Part shown: positions 16,700 to 24,400 of the stretch, one piece after another
Numbering within the stretch: position 1 is the first letter of the stretch
Layout of the letters: each line of letters begins with the position of its first letter
NCBI GenBank assembly: GCA_028287975.1
Contig: JAQBOP010000386.1
Span: forward strand, 1 to 37,090
DNA length: 37,090 nucleotides
Direction: 5' to 3'
DNA from: Mucilaginibacter sp.
Lineage (GTDB): Bacteria; Bacteroidota; Bacteroidia; Sphingobacteriales; Sphingobacteriaceae
Notes under the pieces: generated by a model
Database searches by the model: none
Seen by the model: the letters and a program-made list of their open reading frames with translations, nothing else
What the model was told of the DNA's origin: nothing
Made by a program: the position numbers and the translations under genes

Positions 16700-17365
16700 T
16701 TAAAATTCCTTAATTAAATCCTGCGCAAATGTATTCAGATTTTTAACAGCAAGCCCTATCTGCCAGTTGTCGCGGTTGCGTTTTTCTACGTAATTTGACA
16801 CTGCCCTGATCTGTACACATGGTACTTTTAATTCGCGGCAGGCATAAAAGAAAGCGGCGCCTTCCATACTTTCCAGTTGCGGGCTAAGCCGGTTTGCAAT
16901 GGAAGCAATATTCGCCTCGTTGCCATGCACTGTATTTACGGTAATGGCTGATACCTTTACCGGGCTTATCTTTTTGGTGAAATGCACAAGGCTGCTGGTT
17001 GGGTTAAAAATGCCTGCACCTAAACCTAATTGCTCAATATTGATAAAGCGGGTATCATCTTCGGCGCCTAACTCGGCAAAGGTATCTTTGGTGATCTCTA
17101 CCACATCTCCTAATTTGATATTACGGTCGAAACTACCAGCTATACCAAGGTTTATTACCAGGTTATACACATTATGCGGCAAATGCCTGCCCAGCGCGAA
17201 AGCCGTAGGCACCATACCTGCCCCGGTAATTAATACAGAACAATTAGCTACCGACGCGTGGCGAGGCACAAACAGGTTATCTTCTTCGTCAGACTTTTGC
17301 ATGCCCAGTGCATCCATTAAAGGTTGAACTTCGGGCTGGGTAGCGGCAACAATTAGTATGCGCAT
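16700..17365 (-). CDS. mqnB: Futalosine hydrolase
   Basis: Nucleosidase that removes hypoxanthine from futalosine, the step before cyclisation in the alternative menaquinone pathway. It belongs to the PNP/MTA-SAH nucleosidase family: MRILIVAATQPEVQPL at the start, the NLVINLGIAGSF glycine-rich strand, and LESMEGAAFFYAC (Glu contacting the ribose hydroxyls) near residue 175. An MTA/SAH nucleosidase (Pfs) would look similar, but the neighbouring mqnD makes futalosine hydrolase the better call. At 221 residues the length fits. The start ATG is the first in frame. Transcription is leftwards into mqnD. Confidence 0.92.
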   Translation of the reverse strand: MRILIVAATQPEVQPLMDALGMQKSDEEDNLFVPRHASVANCSVLITGAGMVPTAFALGRHLPHNVYNLVINLGIAGSFDRNIKLGDVVEITKDTFAELGAEDDTRFINIEQLGLGAGIFNPTSSLVHFTKKISPVKVSAITVNTVHGNEANIASIANRLSPQLESMEGAAFFYACRELKVPCVQIRAVSNYVEKRNRDNWQIGLAVKNLNTFAQDLIKEF

Positions 17366-17403
17366 GTCATTTTTGTTTTATGCTAATATAGATAATTTTA
17401 GTT

Positions 17404-17526
17404 GGCAGTAAATAGCAGGCAGTTTGCAGAGAGCAGTTTGCGGATTAGACAATTTCTTTAAATGACAAACCGTTTACTGAAGACTGCCTACTGCAAACTG
17501 ATCCCTGCTAACTATTAACTGCAAAC
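17404..17526. repeat. GCAGTTTGCAG-type palindrome between mqnB and the PTPS gene
   Basis: tagcaggcagtttgcag (17413-17429) mirrors ctgcaaactgatccctgcta (17491-17510), with extra copies of cagtttgc and aactgcaaac on either side. It lies in the 194-nt divergent gap, immediately upstream of the -7 element of the rightward promoter. Confidence 0.7.
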
Positions 17527-17536
17527 TTAAAATAAG

Positions 17537-17544
17537 TATATTTG
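17537..17544 (+). promoter_or_regulatory. -7 element for the PTPS-folE operon
   Basis: TATATTTG is a perfect TAnnTTTG. The expected start near 17551 would leave only about 9 nt before the ATG. The -33 region (within ATTAACTGC) is poor and lies in the palindromic repeat. Confidence 0.6.
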
Positions 17545-17559
17545 CACCCATTAAATATT

Positions 17560-17979
17560 ATGATGATACACATTACGCGCAAGGAACATTTTAATGCAGC
17601 CCATAAAATGTACCGTGATGAATGGAGCGCAGAGAAAAACGCCGAAGTATTTGGTAAATGCGCCATTCCAAACTGGCATGGACATAACTATAACCTGTTT
17701 GTAACCGTAAAGGGCGAGGTTACACATGCCACCGGTTATTTAATTGATTTAAAAGAACTGAAAATTATCATAAACGATTATGTGATACAAAAGCTTGATC
17801 ATAAAAACATTAACCTGGATGTTGAATTTATGAAGGGCAAAATGGCGTCGACAGAATTGCTTTGTATTGAAATTTTCAACCAGCTAAAGGCACCTATCGA
17901 GGCCTATGAGGGCGTGTTTTTACACTCGATACGATTACATGAAACCGAAAACAACTCGGCAGAGTATTTTGGCGATTAA
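17560..17979 (+). CDS. 6-pyruvoyltetrahydropterin synthase / QueD family protein
   Basis: T-fold enzyme acting on dihydroneopterin triphosphate, the product of FolE encoded next door. Zinc ligands are the His of FNAAHKM and the pair in HGHNY. The catalytic Cys is in GKCAIPNWHGH and the later triad members in LDHKN and LHETEN. The Cys-to-HGH spacing is five residues, as in animal 6-PTP synthases, rather than the three of E. coli QueD, so tetrahydrobiopterin-type chemistry is possible; queuosine synthesis (6-carboxytetrahydropterin) remains the alternative. Start choice: ATG 17560 (MMIHITRKEHF), since the ORF-track start lies inside the -7 element. It has 139 residues. folE begins 9 nt after its stop. 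Confidence 0.9.
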   Translation: MMIHITRKEHFNAAHKMYRDEWSAEKNAEVFGKCAIPNWHGHNYNLFVTVKGEVTHATGYLIDLKELKIIINDYVIQKLDHKNINLDVEFMKGKMASTELLCIEIFNQLKAPIEAYEGVFLHSIRLHETENNSAEYFGD

Positions 17980-17988
17980 ACCTGCACA

Positions 17989-18636
17989 ATGATCTACGAC
18001 GACGACGACGATAACATTCCGGACAGGAATGAAGATATAAACGGCTACGAAAAGGTAGACCGTTACAACCCCGAACTTATTGAAAGCCTGTCGGGACATT
18101 ACAAAGAGGTATTGAAGCAGCTGGGCGAAAACCCCGAACGCGAAGGTTTACTAAAAACACCCGAGCGTATTGCCAAAGCCATGTTATACTTAACGCATGG
18201 TTATGACCTTAATCCGAAAGAAATATTAAACTCGGCTTTGTTTAAAGAAGAGTATAGCCAGATGGTGGTAGTTAAGGATATAGAGGTATACTCTATGTGC
18301 GAGCACCACATGCTACCATTTTTTGGCAAAGCACATATCGCTTACATCCCTAACGGGCACGTGGTTGGGTTAAGCAAGATCCCGCGCGTGGTTGATGCTT
18401 ATGCGCGCCGCCTTCAGGTACAGGAGCGCTTAACCAACGAGATCCGCGATTGTATCCAGGAAGCCTTGCAACCAATAGGTGTAGGTGTGGTTATTGAGTG
18501 CCGGCATCTTTGCATGTGCATGCGCGGTGTACAAAAACAAAACTCGGTAACCACCACCTCGGCGTTTTCGGGCGGTTTTTACCATGAAAAAACCAGGGCA
18601 GAGTTTTTACACTTAATTTCTTCGAAATTAAGTTAG
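17989..18636 (+). CDS. folE: GTP cyclohydrolase I
   Basis: Opens GTP to 7,8-dihydroneopterin triphosphate, first step for folate, biopterin and queuosine. The N-terminus is very acidic ([16 protein letters not shown]). The catalytic core then shows [40 protein letters not shown] with the zinc Cys and His, [23 protein letters not shown], and [15 protein letters not shown] with the second zinc Cys. The length, 215 residues, is normal. It is co-transcribed with the PTPS gene. Its TAG stop is the first codon of a palindromic repeat that reaches to fabD. Confidence 0.97.
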   Translation: MIYDDDDDNIPDRNEDINGYEKVDRYNPELIESLSGHYKEVLKQLGENPEREGLLKTPERIAKAMLYLTHGYDLNPKEILNSALFKEEYSQMVVVKDIEVYSMCEHHMLPFFGKAHIAYIPNGHVVGLSKIPRVVDAYARRLQVQERLTNEIRDCIQEALQPIGVGVVIECRHLCMCMRGVQKQNSVTTTSAFSGGFYHEKTRAEFLHLISSKLS

Positions 18637-18771
18637 TGATTGGAGATTAGTTAATTAGAGATTAGGGCCTATTGCTCACACAAATTTCTAATTAAATCGT
18701 TATGAACTAATCAGCAATTAATAAATCTTTGCAAAGAACTAATCTCTAATCACCAATTAACTAATCACTAA
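18634..18771. repeat. Palindrome filling the folE-fabD gap
   Basis: ttagtgattggagattag... at the folE stop mirrors ...ctaatctctaatcaccaattaactaatcacta, which ends 2 nt before the fabD TTG. Units are ACTAATCTCTAATCAC-like. It also contains a TCTTTGCAAAGA dyad (from 18727) that includes AATCTTTG, a near -7 element, so a fabD promoter may lie inside the repeat. Confidence 0.8.
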
Positions 18772-18772
18772 A

Positions 18773-19657
18773 TTGAAAGCATACATTTTTCCAGGACAAG
18801 GCGCACAGTTTGTAGGTATGGGCAAGGACCTGTACGAGCAGGCTGATAAAGCTCGCGAATTATTTGAGCAGGCCAATGCTATTTTAGGCTTCCGCATTAC
18901 CGATATTATGTTTAACGGTACCGACGAAGACCTTAAGCAAACCAACGTAACCCAGCCGGCTATATTTTTACACTCAGTTATACTGGCTAAAGTACTGCCT
19001 GATTTCGCGCCGGACATGGCTGCCGGCCACTCCCTGGGTGAATTTTCGGCATTAACTGCCGCAGGCGCATTGTCTTTTGAGGATGGTTTACGCCTGGTTG
19101 CGGCACGTGCCAACGCTATGCAAAAGGCTTGCGAGATCCAGCCGTCAACCATGGCCGCTATTTTAGGTTTGGATGATTTTACTGTCGAAGATATCTGCCA
19201 ACGCATCAGCGATGTGGTAGTACCTGCAAATTATAATTGTCCCGGGCAACTGGTCATATCAGGTACCATAACAGGCATTGATAAAGCTTGCGAATTAATG
19301 ACCGCGGCGGGTGCAAAAAGAGCGTTAAAACTAAACGTTGGCGGTGCATTCCACTCGCCGTTAATGGAAGCTGCACGGGTTGAACTGGAGCATGCAATTG
19401 TGCATACCACTATTAACCAGCCTGTTTGCCGCATCTACCAAAATATTGATGCCAAACCATATACTGATCCGCAGCAAATAAAACACAACCTGATAGCACA
19501 GCTTACCGGCCCCGTTAGATGGACACAGACCGTAATGCATATGTTAGAAGATGGCGCTACATCATTTACCGAAGTTGGCCCCGGTAACGTTTTGCAGGGG
19601 CTGGTTAAAAAAGTAGACAGGGCAATGCCAACGGCGAGCGCCTCATTACAACAATAA
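18773..19657 (+). CDS. fabD: Malonyl-CoA:ACP transacylase
   Basis: Loads malonate onto acyl carrier protein for fatty acid synthesis. The family signature is complete: IFPGQGAQFVGMG at the N-terminus, nucleophile GHSLGEFSAL near residue 88, a catalytic His in AFHSPLM near residue 200, and QNI/GPGNVLQGLVKK towards the end. It uses TTG as start codon, since MKAYIFPGQGAQ is where homologues begin and no ATG is near. The length, 294 residues, is normal. It is followed by a clear terminator, and no other fab genes are adjacent. Confidence 0.95.
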   Translation: MKAYIFPGQGAQFVGMGKDLYEQADKARELFEQANAILGFRITDIMFNGTDEDLKQTNVTQPAIFLHSVILAKVLPDFAPDMAAGHSLGEFSALTAAGALSFEDGLRLVAARANAMQKACEIQPSTMAAILGLDDFTVEDICQRISDVVVPANYNCPGQLVISGTITGIDKACELMTAAGAKRALKLNVGGAFHSPLMEAARVELEHAIVHTTINQPVCRIYQNIDAKPYTDPQQIKHNLIAQLTGPVRWTQTVMHMLEDGATSFTEVGPGNVLQGLVKKVDRAMPTASASLQQ

Positions 19658-19663
19658 TTTTAT

Positions 19664-19692
19664 AAGCCGCAAACTAAAGCGGCTTTTTTTTA
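19664..19692 (+). terminator. Terminator after fabD
   Basis: aagccgc / gcggctt, a 7-bp perfect stem with an 8-nt loop, followed by a run of T. Confidence 0.9.
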
Positions 19693-19718
19693 TTGTAAGT
19701 TTACATAAGTCTATTATA

Positions 19719-19726
19719 TACATTTG
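19719..19726 (+). promoter_or_regulatory. -7 element of the histidine kinase gene
   Basis: TACATTTG matches TAnnTTTG exactly; TATTG lies about 23 nt upstream as a loose -33. Its last three bases are the TTG that the ORF track uses as start codon, so that start cannot be on the transcript. Confidence 0.55.
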
Positions 19727-19750
19727 AGTTACGCAGGAAAAATACGTTTA

Positions 19751-22700
19751 ATGCTGGCGTTATTGGGCGCCAGTTTATTATTAACGGCAATTATTGTGCG
19801 TTCAACGTATACACCTGCTACCAATCTGTCTCAAACAGCCAAAATCCTCGAGGACAACCTTCAAAGAAAAGAAAGCTATATAGGCCGTGCAATAAGCACA
19901 CCTGAGGGCCTTTACCGGTTTAGAAATTTAGCGACCGATGACACAGACGCTTTAAAATGCATTGAGGAATTTACGGTAGAACGGAATATTAAGGTATTGA
20001 CTTTAAAAAAGGATACGCTTAAGTTCTGGAGTGATATATCATACATTCCCGATAACCTTGCGGCAATAAAACCCGGATACTCTTTTATTAAAGGCAGTAA
20101 CGGCTATTACGAGGCTATTAAACAGGTAAAAGATTATTTCTCTGTGATCTTTCTCATCCCGGTAAAAATTAATTATACCGTACAAAATCAATACCTGCAA
20201 AATAAATTTGACAAGGATCTGCTTGAGGATAATAATATAGAGATAGCCGATTTTACTGATAAAGGAACCTACGCTATCCATAGCGTCGCCGACACCTATC
20301 TTTTTTCCGTAAAGGTAAAACACAACGAGGTTAACTATCGATTTTTTTATTTTGAACTCGCTCTGTGGATATTGACGCTGATTGTAGCATGTACATTGAT
20401 ACAAAACATTTGTAACTACCTGGCTAATAAAGGGCAACTGTTTTTTTCATTCCTGCTGCTTACTGCTTTTATTATAAGTGTACGGTTTGTTAACCTGGAA
20501 TACAATTGGCCCAACTTCACCTACAAGCTTGACATTTTTGATCCGGGGTTATATACATCTAATAAAATCTTCCCGTCATTAGGCGATCTATGTATAAACA
20601 TCTTGATGCTGAGTTGGCTAACAGCACATTTTTACCGCCAGCGGTTTAAGCTGCTCAAATATTCACCCGGAAAATTTGCAAGCTATGCTATCGTTATTCT
20701 CTGTATAATATTGCTCATTGCTATTTCAACAGCGTTGTTAAATGTATTTTATGGATTGATCGTAAAATCACATATCAGCTTTGACGTAAATAATGTGCTT
20801 AATCTGTCAGGTTATAGCTTATGCGGCATTTTGATGCTGTGCTTCAGTTTCCTGATATTTTACTTACTGGACGAAGTTTTTTTAACCTTTTGCAGCAAAT
20901 TAGTTGTACCGGCAAAACATCAGTTTTTACTATTTGCGACAGGCATTTTACTGGCAACTGTCTATTATAGCTATTATCGTAACGAACTTATCTTGTTCTA
21001 TGTACTATGGTCGTTCATAGTTATCATCAGGGGGTATGCATATTTTTATACCAACGCCAGGATCAGCACATTTAAGTTTGCCGCCATACTTTTTATCTGC
21101 GCCATTATATCGTCAGTAAATCTTAATCATTTCGAGACCATTAAAGAGCAGAAGATCCGTAAGTCGTTGATAAAAAAGCTTGAAAACCCCAATGATAAAA
21201 CAGCAGATTACCTGTTTGGAAAGCTTGAAAAGCAAATTACTAAAGATCCGCTGATCATACGGTATTTTAACGATACCGTGCATAATAATGACTACCTGGA
21301 AAACCGTTTTCAAAAGCTTTACTTTGATGGCTACCTGTCAAAATATGATTTCAAGATCCATGAATTTAACGCCGCCGGAAAATCGATCTCGAGTGATAAA
21401 AATTACCAGTTGGATGTTTTTAAAGATATGGTACTTTACAGTTCTATTAAAGTATCTAACTATTTTTATCGTGAAAACGAGTCTTTTGGTTTTCAGAATT
21501 ATTTTGCCATCCTGCCCATTGTAAAAAACAATAAGTTTCTGGGTTCCATTGTAATCGAGCTAAAGTCAAAAACACTACAGACATCCAATTATTTCCCCGA
21601 ACTGTTAATTGATGGCGAGATTAAAAACGAGGATGATTTTAAAAAATATTCATACGCCTTTTATACCGATGATAAATTACTGGCGCAAAGCGGCGGCTTT
21701 GTTTATAAAGTGGTTAGGGATAAGATAAAGTATCCGCCTAAAACTTTTATTTTTAAAACATCAACTTTAAGCAATCCTGCCTGGTATCATCCTTTTTTAA
21801 CATATAGCCATTTAATATATAAGCCAACTGACCGTAACCTTATTGTTATCAGCAAAGAAGAAAACACAGTATTTTATAGCATAACTTCTGTTACCTTCTT
21901 TTTTGTTATACTGCTGGCCTTTAGTGTGCTTACCGTTGCAGCAAGCTGGGCATGGCTGCGCATTAAAATATTAACCATTACCAACAATAAAATTAAATGG
22001 GGTTTTAAAATTACGCTGGATAAAATTTTATATAAAACCCGGATACAGTTTTCGATGGTGTTTGCAGTGGTAATTACATTAATACTGGTAGGCATAATAA
22101 CCTATATATCCATAAGTACCCAATACCAGACCCAACAGGAAAAAGTGATCCGTGATAAGCTGATCAAGATCACAGATGCGTTTGAAAATGGCCTGTTTGA
22201 TAAATACATGACTCATATTAATGAGCAAAGCCAGATCACGTTTGATGCGTTAGCCACCTCTTACTCATCAGATCTGGTTTTATTTGATCGCGAAGGAAAT
22301 TTATTGATCACCACACAGCCCAGGATATATGAATATGGTCTTATTGCAAAGCGCATGAACCCAAACGCGTTTATTACTTTACATAGCCAGCAACGTTCTG
22401 AATTTGTTAATGACGAAACCATAGGCGGCCTTAACTACAAAACCGTTTATGCCCCGTTAAGAAATAATAAAGGCGAAACAATAGCATTTTTACAATTGCC
22501 CTATTTCTCGAACGAGGCTGATTACCGTGAGCGAATCGGGTCATTGCTTAACATCATGATCAATATTTACGCGCTGATATTTATCGCCATTGGCTTATTC
22601 GCGGTGGTTATTGCCCGGCAGATCACCTATCCTTTAAACTTTATTCAAGAAAGTTTAAGTAAGACCATTTATGGTAAAAAGAACGAGCCAATAACATGGG

Positions 22701-23470
22701 ATAGGGACGATGAAATTGGCTCTCTGGTAAAAGAGTATAATAACATGATAGCTGCGTTGGAAGATAGTGCAGCAAGACTTGCCCAATCAGAACGCGAAAG
22801 TGCCTGGCGCGAGATGGCCAAACAGGTAGCACACGAAATAAAAAATCCGCTGACTCCGTTAAAACTTGGTTTACAACTGTTAGAGAAATCGTGGCGTGAA
22901 AAGGATCCCAAATTTGATCAGAAATTTGAGCGTTTCAGCAAATCATTTGTCGAGCAGATTGAAAGCTTATCGTCTATAGCGTCAGAGTTTTCGGCCTTTG
23001 CCAAAATGCCGGATACCCGTATGGAACGTTTTAATATTTTTGATGTGATCAACCAGGCTGTGATCATTTTTAAACAAACAGATAATTTTAATATTATTTA
23101 CAAAGCACCCGGCCAGGCTTTCTTTGTCAATGCAGATAGGGACCAGTTATTGCGTTGCTTTAACAACCTCTTAAAAAATGCGATCGAAGCCACTCCGCCG
23201 GATAGATTTGGCTTATTAGAGATAAAAAGTGAGGCAACTTATAACAATATATTGCTTACTGTTAAGGATAACGGCAATGGCATACCCGAAAATATGCGCG
23301 AAAAGATATTCGAACCCAATTTTACCACCAAAAGTTCGGGTACAGGGCTTGGCCTGGCTTTTGTAAAAAACTCGATTGAAAATGCCGGTGGTAAAGTTTG
23401 GTTTGAAACCGAACAGGACAAAGGGACAACATTTTTTCTTAGCCTGCCTGCAGCCAACTATTCAGAATAA
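19751..23470 (+). CDS. Very large NtrY-like membrane sensor histidine kinase
   Basis: A 1239-residue sensor kinase from the ATG at 19751. One membrane helix starts the protein, followed by a soluble part. About eight hydrophobic segments lie between residues 195 and 460 and another soluble region of about 270 residues follows. Two more helices, a small extracytoplasmic domain and a last helix lead into HAMP (ITYPLNFIQESL). The kinase core has H-box VAHEIKNPLTPLK (His about 1028), N-box NNLLKNAIEATP, and G-boxes DNGNGIP and TGLGLAFVKN. HEIKNPLTP is typical of the NtrY group. The multi-helix N-terminus is unlike classical NtrY (about 700-770 residues). No response regulator is adjacent. The ORF-track TTG start overlaps the promoter. 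Confidence 0.9.
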   Translation: MLALLGASLLLTAIIVRSTYTPATNLSQTAKILEDNLQRKESYIGRAISTPEGLYRFRNLATDDTDALKCIEEFTVERNIKVLTLKKDTLKFWSDISYIPDNLAAIKPGYSFIKGSNGYYEAIKQVKDYFSVIFLIPVKINYTVQNQYLQNKFDKDLLEDNNIEIADFTDKGTYAIHSVADTYLFSVKVKHNEVNYRFFYFELALWILTLIVACTLIQNICNYLANKGQLFFSFLLLTAFIISVRFVNLEYNWPNFTYKLDIFDPGLYTSNKIFPSLGDLCINILMLSWLTAHFYRQRFKLLKYSPGKFASYAIVILCIILLIAISTALLNVFYGLIVKSHISFDVNNVLNLSGYSLCGILMLCFSFLIFYLLDEVFLTFCSKLVVPAKHQFLLFATGILLATVYYSYYRNELILFYVLWSFIVIIRGYAYFYTNARISTFKFAAILFICAIISSVNLNHFETIKEQKIRKSLIKKLENPNDKTADYLFGKLEKQITKDPLIIRYFNDTVHNNDYLENRFQKLYFDGYLSKYDFKIHEFNAAGKSISSDKNYQLDVFKDMVLYSSIKVSNYFYRENESFGFQNYFAILPIVKNNKFLGSIVIELKSKTLQTSNYFPELLIDGEIKNEDDFKKYSYAFYTDDKLLAQSGGFVYKVVRDKIKYPPKTFIFKTSTLSNPAWYHPFLTYSHLIYKPTDRNLIVISKEENTVFYSITSVTFFFVILLAFSVLTVAASWAWLRIKILTITNNKIKWGFKITLDKILYKTRIQFSMVFAVVITLILVGIITYISISTQYQTQQEKVIRDKLIKITDAFENGLFDKYMTHINEQSQITFDALATSYSSDLVLFDREGNLLITTQPRIYEYGLIAKRMNPNAFITLHSQQRSEFVNDETIGGLNYKTVYAPLRNNKGETIAFLQLPYFSNEADYRERIGSLLNIMINIYALIFIAIGLFAVVIARQITYPLNFIQESLSKTIYGKKNEPITWDRDDEIGSLVKEYNNMIAALEDSAARLAQSERESAWREMAKQVAHEIKNPLTPLKLGLQLLEKSWREKDPKFDQKFERFSKSFVEQIESLSSIASEFSAFAKMPDTRMERFNIFDVINQAVIIFKQTDNFNIIYKAPGQAFFVNADRDQLLRCFNNLLKNAIEATPPDRFGLLEIKSEATYNNILLTVKDNGNGIPENMREKIFEPNFTTKSSGTGLGLAFVKNSIENAGGKVWFETEQDKGTTFFLSLPAANYSE

Positions 23471-23529
23471 TTTTTTAACTTGCAGATAATTGCCTAAGCA
23501 CTTTAATACTATTCGCTAAAATATATCGT

Positions 23530-23537
23530 TATATTTG
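23530..23537 (+). promoter_or_regulatory. -7 element of the TPR-like protein gene
   Basis: TATATTTG is a perfect TAnnTTTG, 27 nt before the ATG. No good -33 match is seen. Confidence 0.5.
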
Positions 23538-23564
23538 ACTTAATTAAAAACACAGCAAATCTTG

Positions 23565-24197
23565 ATGAGATTTACCCTAATTTTTATTTTGTGCTTCATA
23601 GGTCTAAATGCATCTGCGCAGCTACAATTACAATTCTGGAAACGCAAACCAAAGCCCCAACCCGTAGTTTTAACTGCTGTACAAGCCCTCCCCTCACAAA
23701 TAGATATGGCTACTACAAAGCTGCCTAACGGATTACCCGGCCAACGTTTAAATTATTCTGTTTTTTGCCTTGAGCTGGCTGAGGATGCAATACTAAAAGA
23801 AGCAAAACATAATATGCGTTTCAGGATCTACAATGTTGCCAGCTATAATTTTAGTGATCTGGCTGCCTTGTACCTGCAGCAAAACCGATTCTCTGAAGCT
23901 AAATGGTATTTATTACAAAGCAATACTATAGCACGCCAGGCCGAAAATACCAGGCATTTATTAGACAACCTGATGATCCTTGCTGATATTAAAAATAAGA
24001 TAGGCGAAGTACCATTAGCATTGATGGACTTGCAGGAAGCACATGATGTTGCTGTTGATAAAGGTATGCTGTCAGACTTGGCTATCATCAACAAAAAAAT
24101 AAAATATCTGCAAACCAATAAGATCCTGGCCGCTAAGGTCGAACTGCGTTATGCCGACGCGGTAGAAGTAGCTAATAGTAAAACCGCCGTAAATTAG
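23565..24197 (+). CDS. Exported TPR-like helical protein, 210 aa
   Basis: A signal peptide (FTLIFILCFIGLNASAQ) is followed by a basic linker rich in Lys and Pro (WKRKPKPQP). Helical repeats then read like tetratricopeptide units: LAALYLQQNRFSEAKWYLLQSNTIARQA, then NLMILADIKNKIGEVPLALMDLQEAHDVA. TPR proteins mediate protein-protein contacts; the partner is unknown. I use ATG 23565 rather than the TTG three bases earlier. It has its own promoter 91 nt after the kinase gene and its own terminator, so the two need not be linked. Confidence 0.82.
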   Translation: MRFTLIFILCFIGLNASAQLQLQFWKRKPKPQPVVLTAVQALPSQIDMATTKLPNGLPGQRLNYSVFCLELAEDAILKEAKHNMRFRIYNVASYNFSDLAALYLQQNRFSEAKWYLLQSNTIARQAENTRHLLDNLMILADIKNKIGEVPLALMDLQEAHDVAVDKGMLSDLAIINKKIKYLQTNKILAAKVELRYADAVEVANSKTAVN

Positions 24198-24293
24198 CCT
24201 CTGTTTATAACAATTACGTAAAATACTTAGTGTAATAACAAAACAGTAAAACATTATTGTAATATTGTTACTTGTTATTAGTCTTACAGTATA

Positions 24294-24330
24294 AGCGACA
24301 GATATTTTGCTGTCGCTGATTTTTTATTTT
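24294..24330 (+). terminator. Terminator after the TPR-like gene
   Basis: agcgacag / ctgtcgct, a perfect 8-bp stem with an 8-nt loop, followed by GA and a long T-rich tract. Confidence 0.85.
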
Positions 24331-24400
24331 AGCAATTTATAATAAGGCACAAGTATTGATGTACCCAATAAGAACACCCGAATTAACGTTAGTAAAAGAT

